Below, piece by piece: positions 8,172 through 16,380 of a stretch of 64,000 nucleotides of DNA. The notes under the pieces are model-generated. The model ran no database searches. It was given only the letters and a program-made list of their open reading frames with translations, and had not been told where the DNA came from. Numbering within the stretch: position 1 is the stretch's first letter; every line of letters begins with the position of its first letter. The DNA is from Chitinophaga sp. H8 (GTDB lineage Bacteria; Bacteroidota; Bacteroidia; Chitinophagales; Chitinophagaceae): NCBI RefSeq assembly GCF_040567655.1, contig NZ_JBEXAC010000003.1:124001-188000 (forward strand), read 5' to 3'. Made by a program: the position numbers and the translations under genes.

Positions 8172-9905
8172 ATGAACAGACGGAAAAGTTTAATCGTAGC
8201 ATTGCTGTGCGTCGCGAACGGCGTGATGGCCCAATCTGTGGAGGATGGATTGAAAGACCTTTACTACGGTAAATACCAATCAGCGAAGCAGAACCTTGAG
8301 AAAGTAATTGCTGCGAAACCAACTGATGACAAAGCTTACTATTACTTAGGAATAGCCCAATTGGGTCTGGAAGATCAGGCAGGAGCCGAAGCTACTTTTC
8401 AGAAAGGGTTACAGGCAGTACCAGCTTCAGCTTTATTGCAGGCAGGTATGGGACGTATAGACCTGTTGAAAGGTAATGCAGCAGCTGCAAAACAAAAGTT
8501 TGAAGCTGCGAGCACCGCCACAGAAGGCCGTGATGGTGATGTGGCCCGTGCTATTGCTGATGCCAACACAGAAGTTCCTAAAGTAGGTGATCGTGGTTAT
8601 GCATTAACCATTATGGAAAAATTACTGAACAATGAAGGCCGCAAGAAAAAGCAACAGTATACACCAATTGCAGCGGACTATATTGAATTGGGCGACGCTT
8701 ACAGGATGTTAGGTGGTGAAAATGGTGGTAAGGCTATTACTACCTATGAAAAAGCACTGGAAGTAGATCCAAACAATGCAGAAGCAGTTACCAAACAGGG
8801 TATGGTAAACTACAATGCCAAACTGAAACAACAGGCAGTAGCTGACTGGAGCAAAGCGACCAACATGGATTCTAAATATGGTCCGGCTTATTTCCAATTG
8901 TTTGAGTTTTACATTACGCCAATTAAGGATCAACTTTCCTGGGACAGGGCTGCTGATTATCTGCAGAAGTATATAGATGCTGCTGACCCTGCTGACAAAC
9001 AAAAAACAGATTACTACCTGGCCGCTATCTCTTTCTATAAGAAAGACTACGATGCAGCCATCAATAAGGCAAAGAGTGTAATCCCTCAGGCCGGAGAAGC
9101 TTATAAGGGTAAATTTACCCGTTTGTTAGGCGATGCCCACCTGCAAAAAGGTGATTCCCTGACTGCTAAACAGGTGATGGATGAGTATGTACAGGCTGTT
9201 GGAGAAGGCAAACTGGTAGCTGATGACTATAAATTGCTGAGCGCTATCTATGGTAAAGTAAAAGAACAGGATTCTGCGAAAGCAGTCGTGATCGATTCAC
9301 TGGCTTCTTTATACCTGGAAAAATATGCTTTGGCTGATACCGCTAAAGATGCAGAAAGATACCGTAACGTAGCAGAATCATTCAAAAATCTGCGCGATTA
9401 CAAACGTGCTGCTGAATGGTATGGTAAGCTGGTAAATGATTTTACGGATGAACAGAATACTGGTAAAATCCAGGATTATTTCTTCAAGGGTACCTGGGAA
9501 CTGTATGATCGTCAATACGACAATGCAGATGCTACTTTTGCCAAGTTTATAGAAAAATACCCTGCACAGGAAATCCTGGGTAACTACTGGAGAGGACGTG
9601 CGCAGATGGGTAAGGATACAGAAGCTAAAGAAGGTCTGGCAATCCCTTATTTCCAGAAATTCTTTGACCTGGGTGGTGAGGCTAAAACCAAGCCAAGGGA
9701 CCTGATGTTTGCTTATCAGTACATGATGATCTACTACTATAACAAGGAAGATAAAGACAATCTGAAAATCTGGGAAGACAAGGTATTGTCTATCGATCCT
9801 AACAATGCTACTGTAAAAGCTATTCAGGAAAACATGGCATCCCGCGAGAAAGCAGCTGCCAGACCTGCCAGTGGTAACGGTAAACAAGGGCAGAACAAGA
9901 AATAA
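8172..9905 (+). CDS. Secreted tetratricopeptide-repeat protein
   Basis: A 577-residue periplasmic or outer-membrane-associated protein. Residues 1-21 form a signal peptide ending VMAQ. The remainder is a series of helical repeats of TPR type, clearest at about 22-110 (YYGKYQSAKQNLEKVIAAKP and following), 165-230 (a canonical pair ending in ALEVDPNNAEA) and again in the C-terminal third. The extreme C-terminus is basic and Gly/Gln-rich. TPR proteins act as scaffolds; no partner is obvious, though its position directly after a PstS-like lipoprotein suggests an envelope complex. The open frame begins at a TTG two codons earlier; ATG 8172 is preferred because it starts a normal signal peptide. 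A strong terminator follows. Confidence 0.8.
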   Translation: MNRRKSLIVALLCVANGVMAQSVEDGLKDLYYGKYQSAKQNLEKVIAAKPTDDKAYYYLGIAQLGLEDQAGAEATFQKGLQAVPASALLQAGMGRIDLLKGNAAAAKQKFEAASTATEGRDGDVARAIADANTEVPKVGDRGYALTIMEKLLNNEGRKKKQQYTPIAADYIELGDAYRMLGGENGGKAITTYEKALEVDPNNAEAVTKQGMVNYNAKLKQQAVADWSKATNMDSKYGPAYFQLFEFYITPIKDQLSWDRAADYLQKYIDAADPADKQKTDYYLAAISFYKKDYDAAINKAKSVIPQAGEAYKGKFTRLLGDAHLQKGDSLTAKQVMDEYVQAVGEGKLVADDYKLLSAIYGKVKEQDSAKAVVIDSLASLYLEKYALADTAKDAERYRNVAESFKNLRDYKRAAEWYGKLVNDFTDEQNTGKIQDYFFKGTWELYDRQYDNADATFAKFIEKYPAQEILGNYWRGRAQMGKDTEAKEGLAIPYFQKFFDLGGEAKTKPRDLMFAYQYMMIYYYNKEDKDNLKIWEDKVLSIDPNNATVKAIQENMASREKAAARPASGNGKQGQNKK

Positions 9906-9929
9906 ATAAGTTTTTTATATCATAATATT

Positions 9930-9960
9930 AAAAAACCTCCTGTACTTCAGGGGGTTTTTT
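9930..9960 (+). terminator. Terminator after the TPR gene
   Basis: AAAAAACCTCC (9930-9940) pairs with GGGGGTTTTTT (9950-9960) across a 9-nt loop, with one G-T pair. The right arm ends in a T-run. Confidence 0.85.
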
Positions 9961-10005
9961 AGTTTCTGGTTGGTATAAAAATATAATACTTTAATAGCTC
10001 ATTCA

Positions 10006-10036
10006 TTTGATTTTTGGTTTAGTTGGCGTACTTTTG
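10006..10036 (+). promoter_or_regulatory. Promoter of the nuo operon
   Basis: TTTG at 10006-10009 and TACTTTTG at 10029-10036 are separated by exactly 19 bp, matching the Bacteroidota housekeeping promoter TTTG-N19-TAnnTTTG. The nuoA ATG is 31 bp downstream, which gives a short leader. It follows directly on the preceding terminator, so the nuo cluster is probably transcribed from here. Confidence 0.75.
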
Positions 10037-10067
10037 CGCAATTCGGAGAACGTTTTAAGGGAAGCAT

Positions 10068-10463
10068 ATGTTTACACATACTGAATTTTTGTCAGCTACT
10101 AATACTCCTTTCAGTTATTTTCCCATTGTATTGCAATTATTTGCGGCCTTGGGTTTTGTGGGACTTGTCATGGTGGCTACCCACTTTTTAGGCCCCAAAC
10201 GCCAGACCAGCGATAAGCTTATCAACTTTGAGAGTGGTATTGAACAAAAGGGAAATGCCCGCCAACCAGTTGCTATTAAGTACTTCCTGACTGCCATTTT
10301 GTTCGTTTTATTTGATGTAGAAGTGATCTTTTTCTACCCTTATGCTGTTAATTTTAAGCAGCTGGGTTGGGAAGGATTTTTAGCTGTGCTGATGTTTGTT
10401 GGGTTTTTCCTGACAGGATTCATTTATATTATTAAAAAGGGTGCCCTTAAATGGGAAGATTAA
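10068..10463 (+). CDS. nuoA: NADH-quinone oxidoreductase subunit A
   Basis: NuoA is a small membrane subunit of complex I at the junction between the peripheral arm and the membrane arm. The 131-residue protein has three membrane helices (about 20-40, 74-92 and 103-123). The conserved acidic loop after the first helix is visible as KLINFESGIEQKGNARQP, followed by FLTAILFVLFDVEVIFFYP, which is diagnostic for the family. It is the first gene of the nuo cluster, behind a consensus promoter. The gap to nuoB is 68 bp. Confidence 0.95.
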   Translation: MFTHTEFLSATNTPFSYFPIVLQLFAALGFVGLVMVATHFLGPKRQTSDKLINFESGIEQKGNARQPVAIKYFLTAILFVLFDVEVIFFYPYAVNFKQLGWEGFLAVLMFVGFFLTGFIYIIKKGALKWED

Positions 10464-10531
10464 TTATAGAAATGTGCGTATGATTTGCAACTTTGCAGAT
10501 CGGGATTGTAAATCTTTAAATCTTAAATCAA

Positions 10532-11095
10532 ATGGCTCGTCCGGTTCAATATAATACAAAGGTGAAGTTGGTGGAAGCTCCGGAAGGATATTCCAGTGAG
10601 GGCTTTTTTGCCACTTCTTTTGACAAGGCGATAGGTCTGGCACGTAAAAACTCCATATGGCCTTTACCTTTTGCCACTTCCTGCTGTGGAATTGAATTTA
10701 TGGCTACTATGGCCTCCCATTATGACCTGTCACGTTTTGGTTCTGAGCGTATGGCATTTACGCCCCGCCAGTGTGACTTGCTGATGGTAATGGGTACTAT
10801 TGCCAAAAAAATGGGTCCGGTACTGCGTCAGGTATACCTGCAGATGGCCGAACCCCGTTGGGTAATCGCAGTAGGAGCATGTGCTTCCAGTGGTGGTATT
10901 TTTGATACCTATTCTGTGTTGCAGGGGATTGACCAGATTATTCCGGTAGATGTGTATGTACCAGGATGCCCGCCAAGACCAGAAGCGATTATTGATGGAT
11001 TTATGAGGATACAGGAACTGGTAGGAGAGGAAAGTCTGCGCAGGCGTCACTCCGATAAGTACAAGGAACTGATGTCTTCTTATGGTATTCAATAA
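10532..11095 (+). CDS. nuoB: NADH-quinone oxidoreductase subunit B
   Basis: NuoB holds the terminal [4Fe-4S] cluster N2, which hands electrons to quinone. In this 187-residue protein the four ligands are visible: the adjacent pair Cys51-Cys52 in CCGIEF, Cys117 in GACASSGG and Cys146 in GCPPRPEA. The length and these motifs fit the bacterial family. It sits between nuoA and nuoC in the usual order. The C-terminal tail after residue 165 is charged and probably peripheral. Confidence 0.96.
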   Translation: MARPVQYNTKVKLVEAPEGYSSEGFFATSFDKAIGLARKNSIWPLPFATSCCGIEFMATMASHYDLSRFGSERMAFTPRQCDLLMVMGTIAKKMGPVLRQVYLQMAEPRWVIAVGACASSGGIFDTYSVLQGIDQIIPVDVYVPGCPPRPEAIIDGFMRIQELVGEESLRRRHSDKYKELMSSYGIQ

Positions 11096-11167
11096 GACAA
11101 CAGGCTGCAGATAACATAACAGTGCAGGCGAACAGCTTTTTATGACATCGTAAATATAACAAGGTTA

Positions 11168-11689
11168 ATGTCTTTAACTAACGAACATATACAGCATAGG
11201 TTAACGGAGAAGTTTGGTGAAGTACTTACAGAGTTTGCTGAGTCTTTTGGCATGCTCTCTTTTGCAGCTCCTAAGGATCATAACCTGAAAGTGCTGCAAT
11301 TCCTGTATGATGATGCAGAACTGAAGTTCACGTTTCTGACAGATCTGACAGGGGTACATTACCCGGACCGGAAAAATGAAGAATTAGCAGTCGTGTATCA
11401 TTTGCACAACTTTCAGGACAATGTACGGCTCCGTTTCAAAGTATATACTGCTGTAGCTGCTCCGCAGATCTTCACCGCTACCCGGTTATTTGAATCTGCG
11501 AACTGGATGGAAAGGGAAACTTATGATTTCTTTGGAATCGATTTCGTTGGACATCCTAACCTGAAACGTATCCTGAATGTGGATGAAATGACCTATTTCC
11601 CCATGCGTAAGGAGTTTCCGCTGGAAGATCAGACCCGTATTGACAAGGATGATGAAATGTTTGGACGGGGTGGGCATATTGGAATATAA
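11168..11689 (+). CDS. nuoC: NADH-quinone oxidoreductase subunit C
   Basis: NuoC is a peripheral-arm subunit of the quinone-reducing module. The 173-residue protein carries the family signature ERETYDFFGIDFVGHPNLKR (about 114-133) and the terminal MRKEFPLED segment. It is encoded separately from NuoD, unlike the fused NuoCD of enterobacteria. The stop is 11 bp before nuoD, consistent with coupled translation. Confidence 0.94.
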   Translation: MSLTNEHIQHRLTEKFGEVLTEFAESFGMLSFAAPKDHNLKVLQFLYDDAELKFTFLTDLTGVHYPDRKNEELAVVYHLHNFQDNVRLRFKVYTAVAAPQIFTATRLFESANWMERETYDFFGIDFVGHPNLKRILNVDEMTYFPMRKEFPLEDQTRIDKDDEMFGRGGHIGI

Positions 11690-11700
11690 TTAATTAGACT

Positions 11701-12918
11701 ATGTCAGAGCAGCAACATATAAATTTGCCGGAAGGCTCAATAGAAAAGCAAACCACCACGCTTAACCTGGGGCCTACGCACCCGGCTACCCACGGGGTGT
11801 TTCAGAACATATTGGAAATAGATGGTGAACGTATTGTAAGCGCTGAATCTACCGTTGGTTATATTCACCGCGCTTTTGAAAAAATTGCAGAACGCCGTCC
11901 CTTCTACCAGATCACGCCACTCACAGACCGCCTTAACTACTGTTCTGCTCCTATCAACAACATAGGCTGGCATCTTACCGTAGAAAAATTATTAGGTATT
12001 GAAACCCCGAAAAGGGTGGATTACCTCCGTGTGATCATTATGGAACTGGCACGTATTGCCGACCACCTGATCTGTAACGGTGTAATGGGGGTAGATAGTG
12101 GTGCCTTTACCGGGTTCCTGTACATTATGAAATACAGGGAACTTATTTACGAAATATATGAAGAAGTGTGTGGCTCCCGCCTCACTACCAATATAGGCCG
12201 TGTAGGTGGTTTTGAAAGAAACTTTACACCGGCAGCCTTCCAGAAAATTGAGCAATTCCTGGACGAATATCCAAAAGCATTGAAGGAGTTTGAAACCCTG
12301 ATGACACGTAACCGTATTTTTATGGAACGTACGCAGAAGGTAGGTGGCATTTCCGCAGAAAGAGCGATGAACTACGGATTTACCGGTCCTAACCTGCGTG
12401 CTTCCGGCGTGGATTATGATGTAAGGGTAGCCAGTCCTTATTCTTCTTACCAGGATTTTGAATTCGCTATACCAGTAGGTACTACCGGTGATTGTTACGA
12501 CCGTTTTCTGGTGCGTAACGAAGAGATGTGGCAAAGTGTCAGCATTATCCGCCAGGCGATGGATAAGCTGAAAGGCTTGCCACCGGAGGTGTATCATGCA
12601 GATGTACCTGCTTATTACCTGCCGGAGAAGAGTGATGTATATACGAAGATGGAAGCACTGATCTATCACTTTAAAATAGTGATGGGTGAGGCGGATATAT
12701 TACCGGGTGAGTTATACAATCCGGTAGAAGGGGCAAACGGAGAGCTGGGTTATTATCTCATCAGTGATGGTGGCCGTAGTCCTTACCGTCTGCATTTCCG
12801 CAGGCCCTGCTTTATTTACTATCAGGCTTATCCTGAACTGGTGAAAGGAGCGATGATCAGTGATGCGATTATTTGTTTGAGCAGCCTCAACCTGATTGCA
12901 GGTGAGCTGGATGCATAA
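11701..12918 (+). CDS. nuoD: NADH-quinone oxidoreductase subunit D
   Basis: NuoD is the 49-kDa-type subunit that, with NuoB, forms the quinone-binding site next to cluster N2; it is related to the large subunit of NiFe hydrogenases. The 405-residue protein contains the conserved GPTHPATHGV (24-33), whose histidines line the quinone cavity, and the C-terminal segment SPYRLHFRRPCF. Length is normal for an unfused NuoD. A gap of 98 bp follows before nuoE, with a small GC-rich inverted repeat (CCGCCcaGGCGG, near 12984) but no convincing terminator. Confidence 0.96.
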   Translation: MSEQQHINLPEGSIEKQTTTLNLGPTHPATHGVFQNILEIDGERIVSAESTVGYIHRAFEKIAERRPFYQITPLTDRLNYCSAPINNIGWHLTVEKLLGIETPKRVDYLRVIIMELARIADHLICNGVMGVDSGAFTGFLYIMKYRELIYEIYEEVCGSRLTTNIGRVGGFERNFTPAAFQKIEQFLDEYPKALKEFETLMTRNRIFMERTQKVGGISAERAMNYGFTGPNLRASGVDYDVRVASPYSSYQDFEFAIPVGTTGDCYDRFLVRNEEMWQSVSIIRQAMDKLKGLPPEVYHADVPAYYLPEKSDVYTKMEALIYHFKIVMGEADILPGELYNPVEGANGELGYYLISDGGRSPYRLHFRRPCFIYYQAYPELVKGAMISDAIICLSSLNLIAGELDA

Positions 12919-13016
12919 AGTGTTTTGCTTATAACGGCAACGGCCAACGTTGCATTTGACATTATACATTTTTAAAGCCCTTCCGCCCAGGCGGAGGACA
13001 TGAATACAAGGGCCTT

Positions 13017-13508
13017 ATGATACAATTTTCTGAAGAGAAACTGAATAAAGTAAAAGAGATCATTGCACGCTATCCGGAAGGAAAGCAGAAAAGTGCATTG
13101 TTGCCTGTGCTGCACCTGGCGCAAGAAGAATTTGGTGGATGGCTGAGTGCGGAAACCATGGATTACGTGGCGGAATTACTGCAGTTGAAGCCAATCGAGG
13201 TGTATGAAGTAGCTACTTTTTACAGTATGTACAACCTGAAACCGGTAGGAAAATACCTGTTTGAGGTATGCCAGACTGGTCCTTGTATGGTGAGTGGCTC
13301 TGATCAGATCATTGAGTACATCAAGAATAAACTGGGCATCGGTGTAGGTGAAACTACCCCTGACGGGATGTTTACCCTTAAAACGGTAGAATGCCTGGGA
13401 GCCTGTGGGTATGCTCCGATGATGCAATTGGGCAAACATTACCGCGAACATCTGACCCCTGAAAAGGTAGATGCTATTATTGCAGAATGCAGGGCAAAGG
13501 CAAACTAA
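13017..13508 (+). CDS. nuoE: NADH-quinone oxidoreductase subunit E
   Basis: NuoE is part of the NADH-dehydrogenase module and binds the [2Fe-2S] cluster N1a. The 163-residue protein is thioredoxin-like, with the ligands Cys85 and Cys90 (CQTGPC) and Cys126 and Cys130 (CLGAC) in the expected spacing. Its presence with nuoF and nuoG shows that this complex takes electrons from NADH, in contrast to the 11-subunit complexes that lack this module. A small unrecognised gene separates it from nuoF. Confidence 0.95.
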   Translation: MIQFSEEKLNKVKEIIARYPEGKQKSALLPVLHLAQEEFGGWLSAETMDYVAELLQLKPIEVYEVATFYSMYNLKPVGKYLFEVCQTGPCMVSGSDQIIEYIKNKLGIGVGETTPDGMFTLKTVECLGACGYAPMMQLGKHYREHLTPEKVDAIIAECRAKAN

Positions 13509-13539
13509 GGTATCAATAAAACAATATAGCCATATAGGT

Positions 13540-13722
13540 ATGAAAACGTTTTACCACCGGCATAAACTAATGATATTGGAGGCTGCAATACTGATATTAA
13601 TGCTGACAGTACTCTGGAAGGTGGAAAATTGGTTTACTTCCTTTATTTGTGGCACAGGCGCCGGCCTCCTGTTTTACCGGATAGGTGAACGGATGGCAAG
13701 GACAAGGATACGGAAGGCTTAG
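13540..13722 (+). CDS. Small membrane protein inside the nuo operon, unrecognised
   Basis: A 60-residue open frame lies between nuoE and nuoF. It begins MKTFYHRHKLM and has two hydrophobic segments, about 11-26 and 32-46, and a strongly basic tail (RIGERMARTRIRKA). I do not recognise it. The longer frame that runs back into nuoE is rejected in favour of ATG 13540, 31 bp after the nuoE stop. The spacing (31 bp before, 31 bp after) fits a translated cistron in the operon. The basic end suggests that both termini are cytoplasmic. It could be an accessory or assembly factor of complex I, but that rests only on position. Confidence 0.6.
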   Translation: MKTFYHRHKLMILEAAILILMLTVLWKVENWFTSFICGTGAGLLFYRIGERMARTRIRKA

Positions 13723-13753
13723 TACCAACGAGCCATTAAACTATAATCAGACA

Positions 13754-15121
13754 ATGGGACGCAAATTACTGTTAGACAAGGCACATATTGAAGGTATCAG
13801 GTACTACGATACTTACAGGAAGAACGGCGGTTATGCAGCTGCAGAAAAAGTGTTGAAAAGCATGAGCCCTGACCAGGTGGTAGAAGAAGTGAAGAAGAGT
13901 GGCCTGAGAGGTCGTGGTGGCGCCGGTTTCCCAACCGGTATGAAATGGAGCTTCCTGGCTAAACCGGAAGGAGTGCCCCGTTACCTCGTATGTAATGCGG
14001 ATGAATCTGAGCCAGGTACGTTCAAAGACCGCTATCTTATGGAGTTTTTGCCACACCTGCTCATTGAAGGCCTGCTGATATCCAGTTTTGCTTTAGGATC
14101 TCACCGTACCTATATCTATATCCGGGGAGAATATGCCTGGATACCTGATATCCTGGAACAGGCTATTGCAGAGGCTAAAAACAATGGCTGGTTAGGAAAG
14201 AATATTTTAGGAACAGGCTTTGACCTGGAAATATATGTACAACGTGGTGCCGGTGCCTATATCTGCGGAGAAGAAACAGCGTTGATAGAATCCCTGGAAG
14301 GTAAGCGTGGTAATCCCCGTATCAAACCTCCGTTTCCTGCTATCAAAGGATTATGGGAAAGCCCTACGGTGGTAAATAATGTGGAAACACTGGCAGCAGT
14401 AGTACCTATTATTAACCTGGGTGGGGATGAATATGTGAAGTATGGTACAGGTAAGTCTACCGGTACAAAATTATTATCTGCCTGCGGTAACATCAATAAG
14501 CCTGGTGTATATGAGATAGAAATGAATATTTCCGTTGAGGAGTTTATTTATTCTGATGAGTACTGTGGAGGTATCCGCAATGGCAAGCGTTTAAAAGCCT
14601 GTATCCCGGGCGGTTCTTCCGTACCGGTTTTACCGGCTAACCTGCTGCTGAAAACAGCCAAGGGAGAAACCCGTATGATGACCTATGAAAGCCTCGCAGA
14701 CGGTGGTTTTGCTACCGGCTCGATGTTAGGCTCCGGTGGGTTTATTGTAATGGATGAAGACCAGTGTATTGTACGTAACACACTTACTTTTGCCCGTTTC
14801 TATCATCATGAAAGCTGTGGACAGTGTAGTCCTTGCCGTGAGGGTACAGGTTGGATGAAGAAAGTACTGCAGAACATTGAGTCCGGTAAAGGAAAAATGA
14901 GTGACATTGATTTACTGTGGGATATACAACGGAAAATAGAAGGTAACACCATCTGCCCGCTGGGGGATGCTGCTGCCTGGCCGGTAGCTGCTGCTATCCG
15001 TCATTTCCGGGATGAATTTGAATGGCATGTGAATAACCCGGCCGAATGCCTGACCCGTAATTTTGGTCTGGCGCATTATGCCGATCCGTTGCCAGTACCT
15101 GAACCTGCTGCAGCGGTATAA
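13754..15121 (+). CDS. nuoF: NADH-quinone oxidoreductase subunit F (NADH- and FMN-binding)
   Basis: NuoF oxidises NADH and passes electrons through FMN to the [4Fe-4S] cluster N3. In the 455-residue protein the FMN/NADH-binding glycine-rich loop is GRGGAGFPTG (53-62), a second conserved segment is GAGAYICGEETALIESLEG (166-184), and the N3 ligands are Cys355, Cys358 and Cys361 (CGQCSPC) with Cys401. The frame is open 23 codons further upstream, overlapping the small preceding gene; ATG 13754 is chosen because the conserved part starts at once (MGRKLLLDKAH). Confidence 0.95.
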   Translation: MGRKLLLDKAHIEGIRYYDTYRKNGGYAAAEKVLKSMSPDQVVEEVKKSGLRGRGGAGFPTGMKWSFLAKPEGVPRYLVCNADESEPGTFKDRYLMEFLPHLLIEGLLISSFALGSHRTYIYIRGEYAWIPDILEQAIAEAKNNGWLGKNILGTGFDLEIYVQRGAGAYICGEETALIESLEGKRGNPRIKPPFPAIKGLWESPTVVNNVETLAAVVPIINLGGDEYVKYGTGKSTGTKLLSACGNINKPGVYEIEMNISVEEFIYSDEYCGGIRNGKRLKACIPGGSSVPVLPANLLLKTAKGETRMMTYESLADGGFATGSMLGSGGFIVMDEDQCIVRNTLTFARFYHHESCGQCSPCREGTGWMKKVLQNIESGKGKMSDIDLLWDIQRKIEGNTICPLGDAAAWPVAAAIRHFRDEFEWHVNNPAECLTRNFGLAHYADPLPVPEPAAAV

Positions 15122-15237
15122 GCTACAGGGAATGCTCTTGGAAAAGGTGGCTATGCGTAGCATAGCTGATAAATATAATCACCATTTTTTTGCTACCGGA
15201 AACAAAGGCAGCTTAAAAGTGGTTTCAAGCAAATGCA

Positions 15238-16323
15238 ATGGCTGAAGAGAAAAAACTTTTTAAGGTCAAGATTGATAATATCTCCGTGGAAGTGGAGCCG
15301 GGAACAACTATTCTGAATGCAGCCCGGAAGATAGGAGGAGATGTTGTACCACCGGCAATGTGTTATTATTCCAAACTACAGGGTAGTGGCGGAAAATGCC
15401 GTACCTGCCTGGTGAAAGTAACAAAAGGTTCCGATGCTGATGCCCGCCCTATGCCTAAACTGGTGGCCAGCTGCCGTACTACTGTAATGGATGGTATGGA
15501 AGTAGCAAATATCACCTCTCCGGAAGTACTGGAGGCCCGTAAAGGGGTTGTAGAGTTCCTGCTGATCAATCATCCGCTGGATTGCCCTGTGTGCGATCAG
15601 GCGGGAGAATGTCATTTGCAGGACCTGAGCTACGAGCATGGTGCAGAAGCTACCCGTTTTGAATTTAAACGCAGAACATTTGAGCAGATAGATATCGGTG
15701 ATAAGATAAAGCTGCACATGACACGCTGTATTTTATGCTATCGTTGTGTATACACTGCCGACCAGCTGACAAATAAGCGGGAACATGGTATCCTGGGTCG
15801 TGGCGATGCATCTGAGATCAGCACCTATATCCAGCAGTCACTGGATAATAACTTTATCGGAAATGTGATAGATGTGTGCCCGGTGGGTGCTTTAACTGAT
15901 AAAACTTTCCGTTTCAAAAACAGGGTATGGTTCCTGAAGCCGGTAAATGCACACCGCAATTGTGATCAGTGCTGTGGTAAAACCACCTTGTGGATGCGTG
16001 GTGATGAAGTATTCCGCATTACTGCCCGTAAAGATAAATACGGTGAAGTGGAAGATTTTATCTGTGATACCTGCCGCTTTGATAAGAAAGAAGCAAAAGA
16101 CTGGACGATTGAAGGTCCACGGAAAATAGAACGCCATAGCGTTATCTCACAAGGTCACTATGTTGGTGTGAAGAAACCTAAAGAGTCGCTGATGGATGTA
16201 TTGGATGGCCGTAAGCCCAAGCTGCTGATGGATATCCATAGTATCAGTGAGGTAAACAGGCCAGATATAGACCTGTCCAAAATAGACGGGCCTGCACATT
16301 CCGACGACTTCAATAGCAAGTAA
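15238..16323 (+). CDS. nuoG: NADH-quinone oxidoreductase subunit G, short form
   Basis: NuoG wires electrons from NuoF to NuoI through several Fe-S clusters. All ligands of the electron path are visible: the [2Fe-2S] cluster N1b (Cys42, 54, 57, 79), the His/Cys cluster N5 (His112, Cys116, 119, 125) and N4 (Cys164, 167, 170, 214). A further cysteine group (Cys242, 245, 246, 276, 279) is at the place of the off-path cluster N7. The protein is only 361 residues; the large molybdopterin-oxidoreductase-like domain of typical NuoG (about 680-910 residues in total) is absent. The frame ends in a normal stop, and there is no in-frame continuation, so this is a genuine short form, as in other Bacteroidota as far as I recall. 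About 80 residues after Cys279 have no recognisable domain. Confidence 0.9.
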   Translation: MAEEKKLFKVKIDNISVEVEPGTTILNAARKIGGDVVPPAMCYYSKLQGSGGKCRTCLVKVTKGSDADARPMPKLVASCRTTVMDGMEVANITSPEVLEARKGVVEFLLINHPLDCPVCDQAGECHLQDLSYEHGAEATRFEFKRRTFEQIDIGDKIKLHMTRCILCYRCVYTADQLTNKREHGILGRGDASEISTYIQQSLDNNFIGNVIDVCPVGALTDKTFRFKNRVWFLKPVNAHRNCDQCCGKTTLWMRGDEVFRITARKDKYGEVEDFICDTCRFDKKEAKDWTIEGPRKIERHSVISQGHYVGVKKPKESLMDVLDGRKPKLLMDIHSISEVNRPDIDLSKIDGPAHSDDFNSK

Positions 16324-16380
16324 CTGAAGGAGTAGCGTAACAGATAGTTCATCATTCGTAATTGACACATAAGTGCTGGT

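Noticed and set aside
9378..9887. 169-codon minus-strand frame opposite the TPR gene
   Set aside because: It is a shadow of the repeat protein, although it has hydrophobic segments; there is no independent start signal.
11992..12669. 225-codon minus-strand frame opposite nuoD
   Set aside because: It lies wholly inside nuoD, has no domain or signal, and its Cys/His-rich composition is that of an antisense shadow.
13471..13539. Upstream extension of the small protein between nuoE and nuoF
   Set aside because: The first 23 codons overlap the end of nuoE in another frame; the ATG at 13540 gives normal operon spacing.
15238..16323. NuoG suspected of truncation by frameshift
   Set aside because: The sequence between the stop and nuoH is only 57 bp, so no remnant of the missing domain exists; the short form is the real gene.
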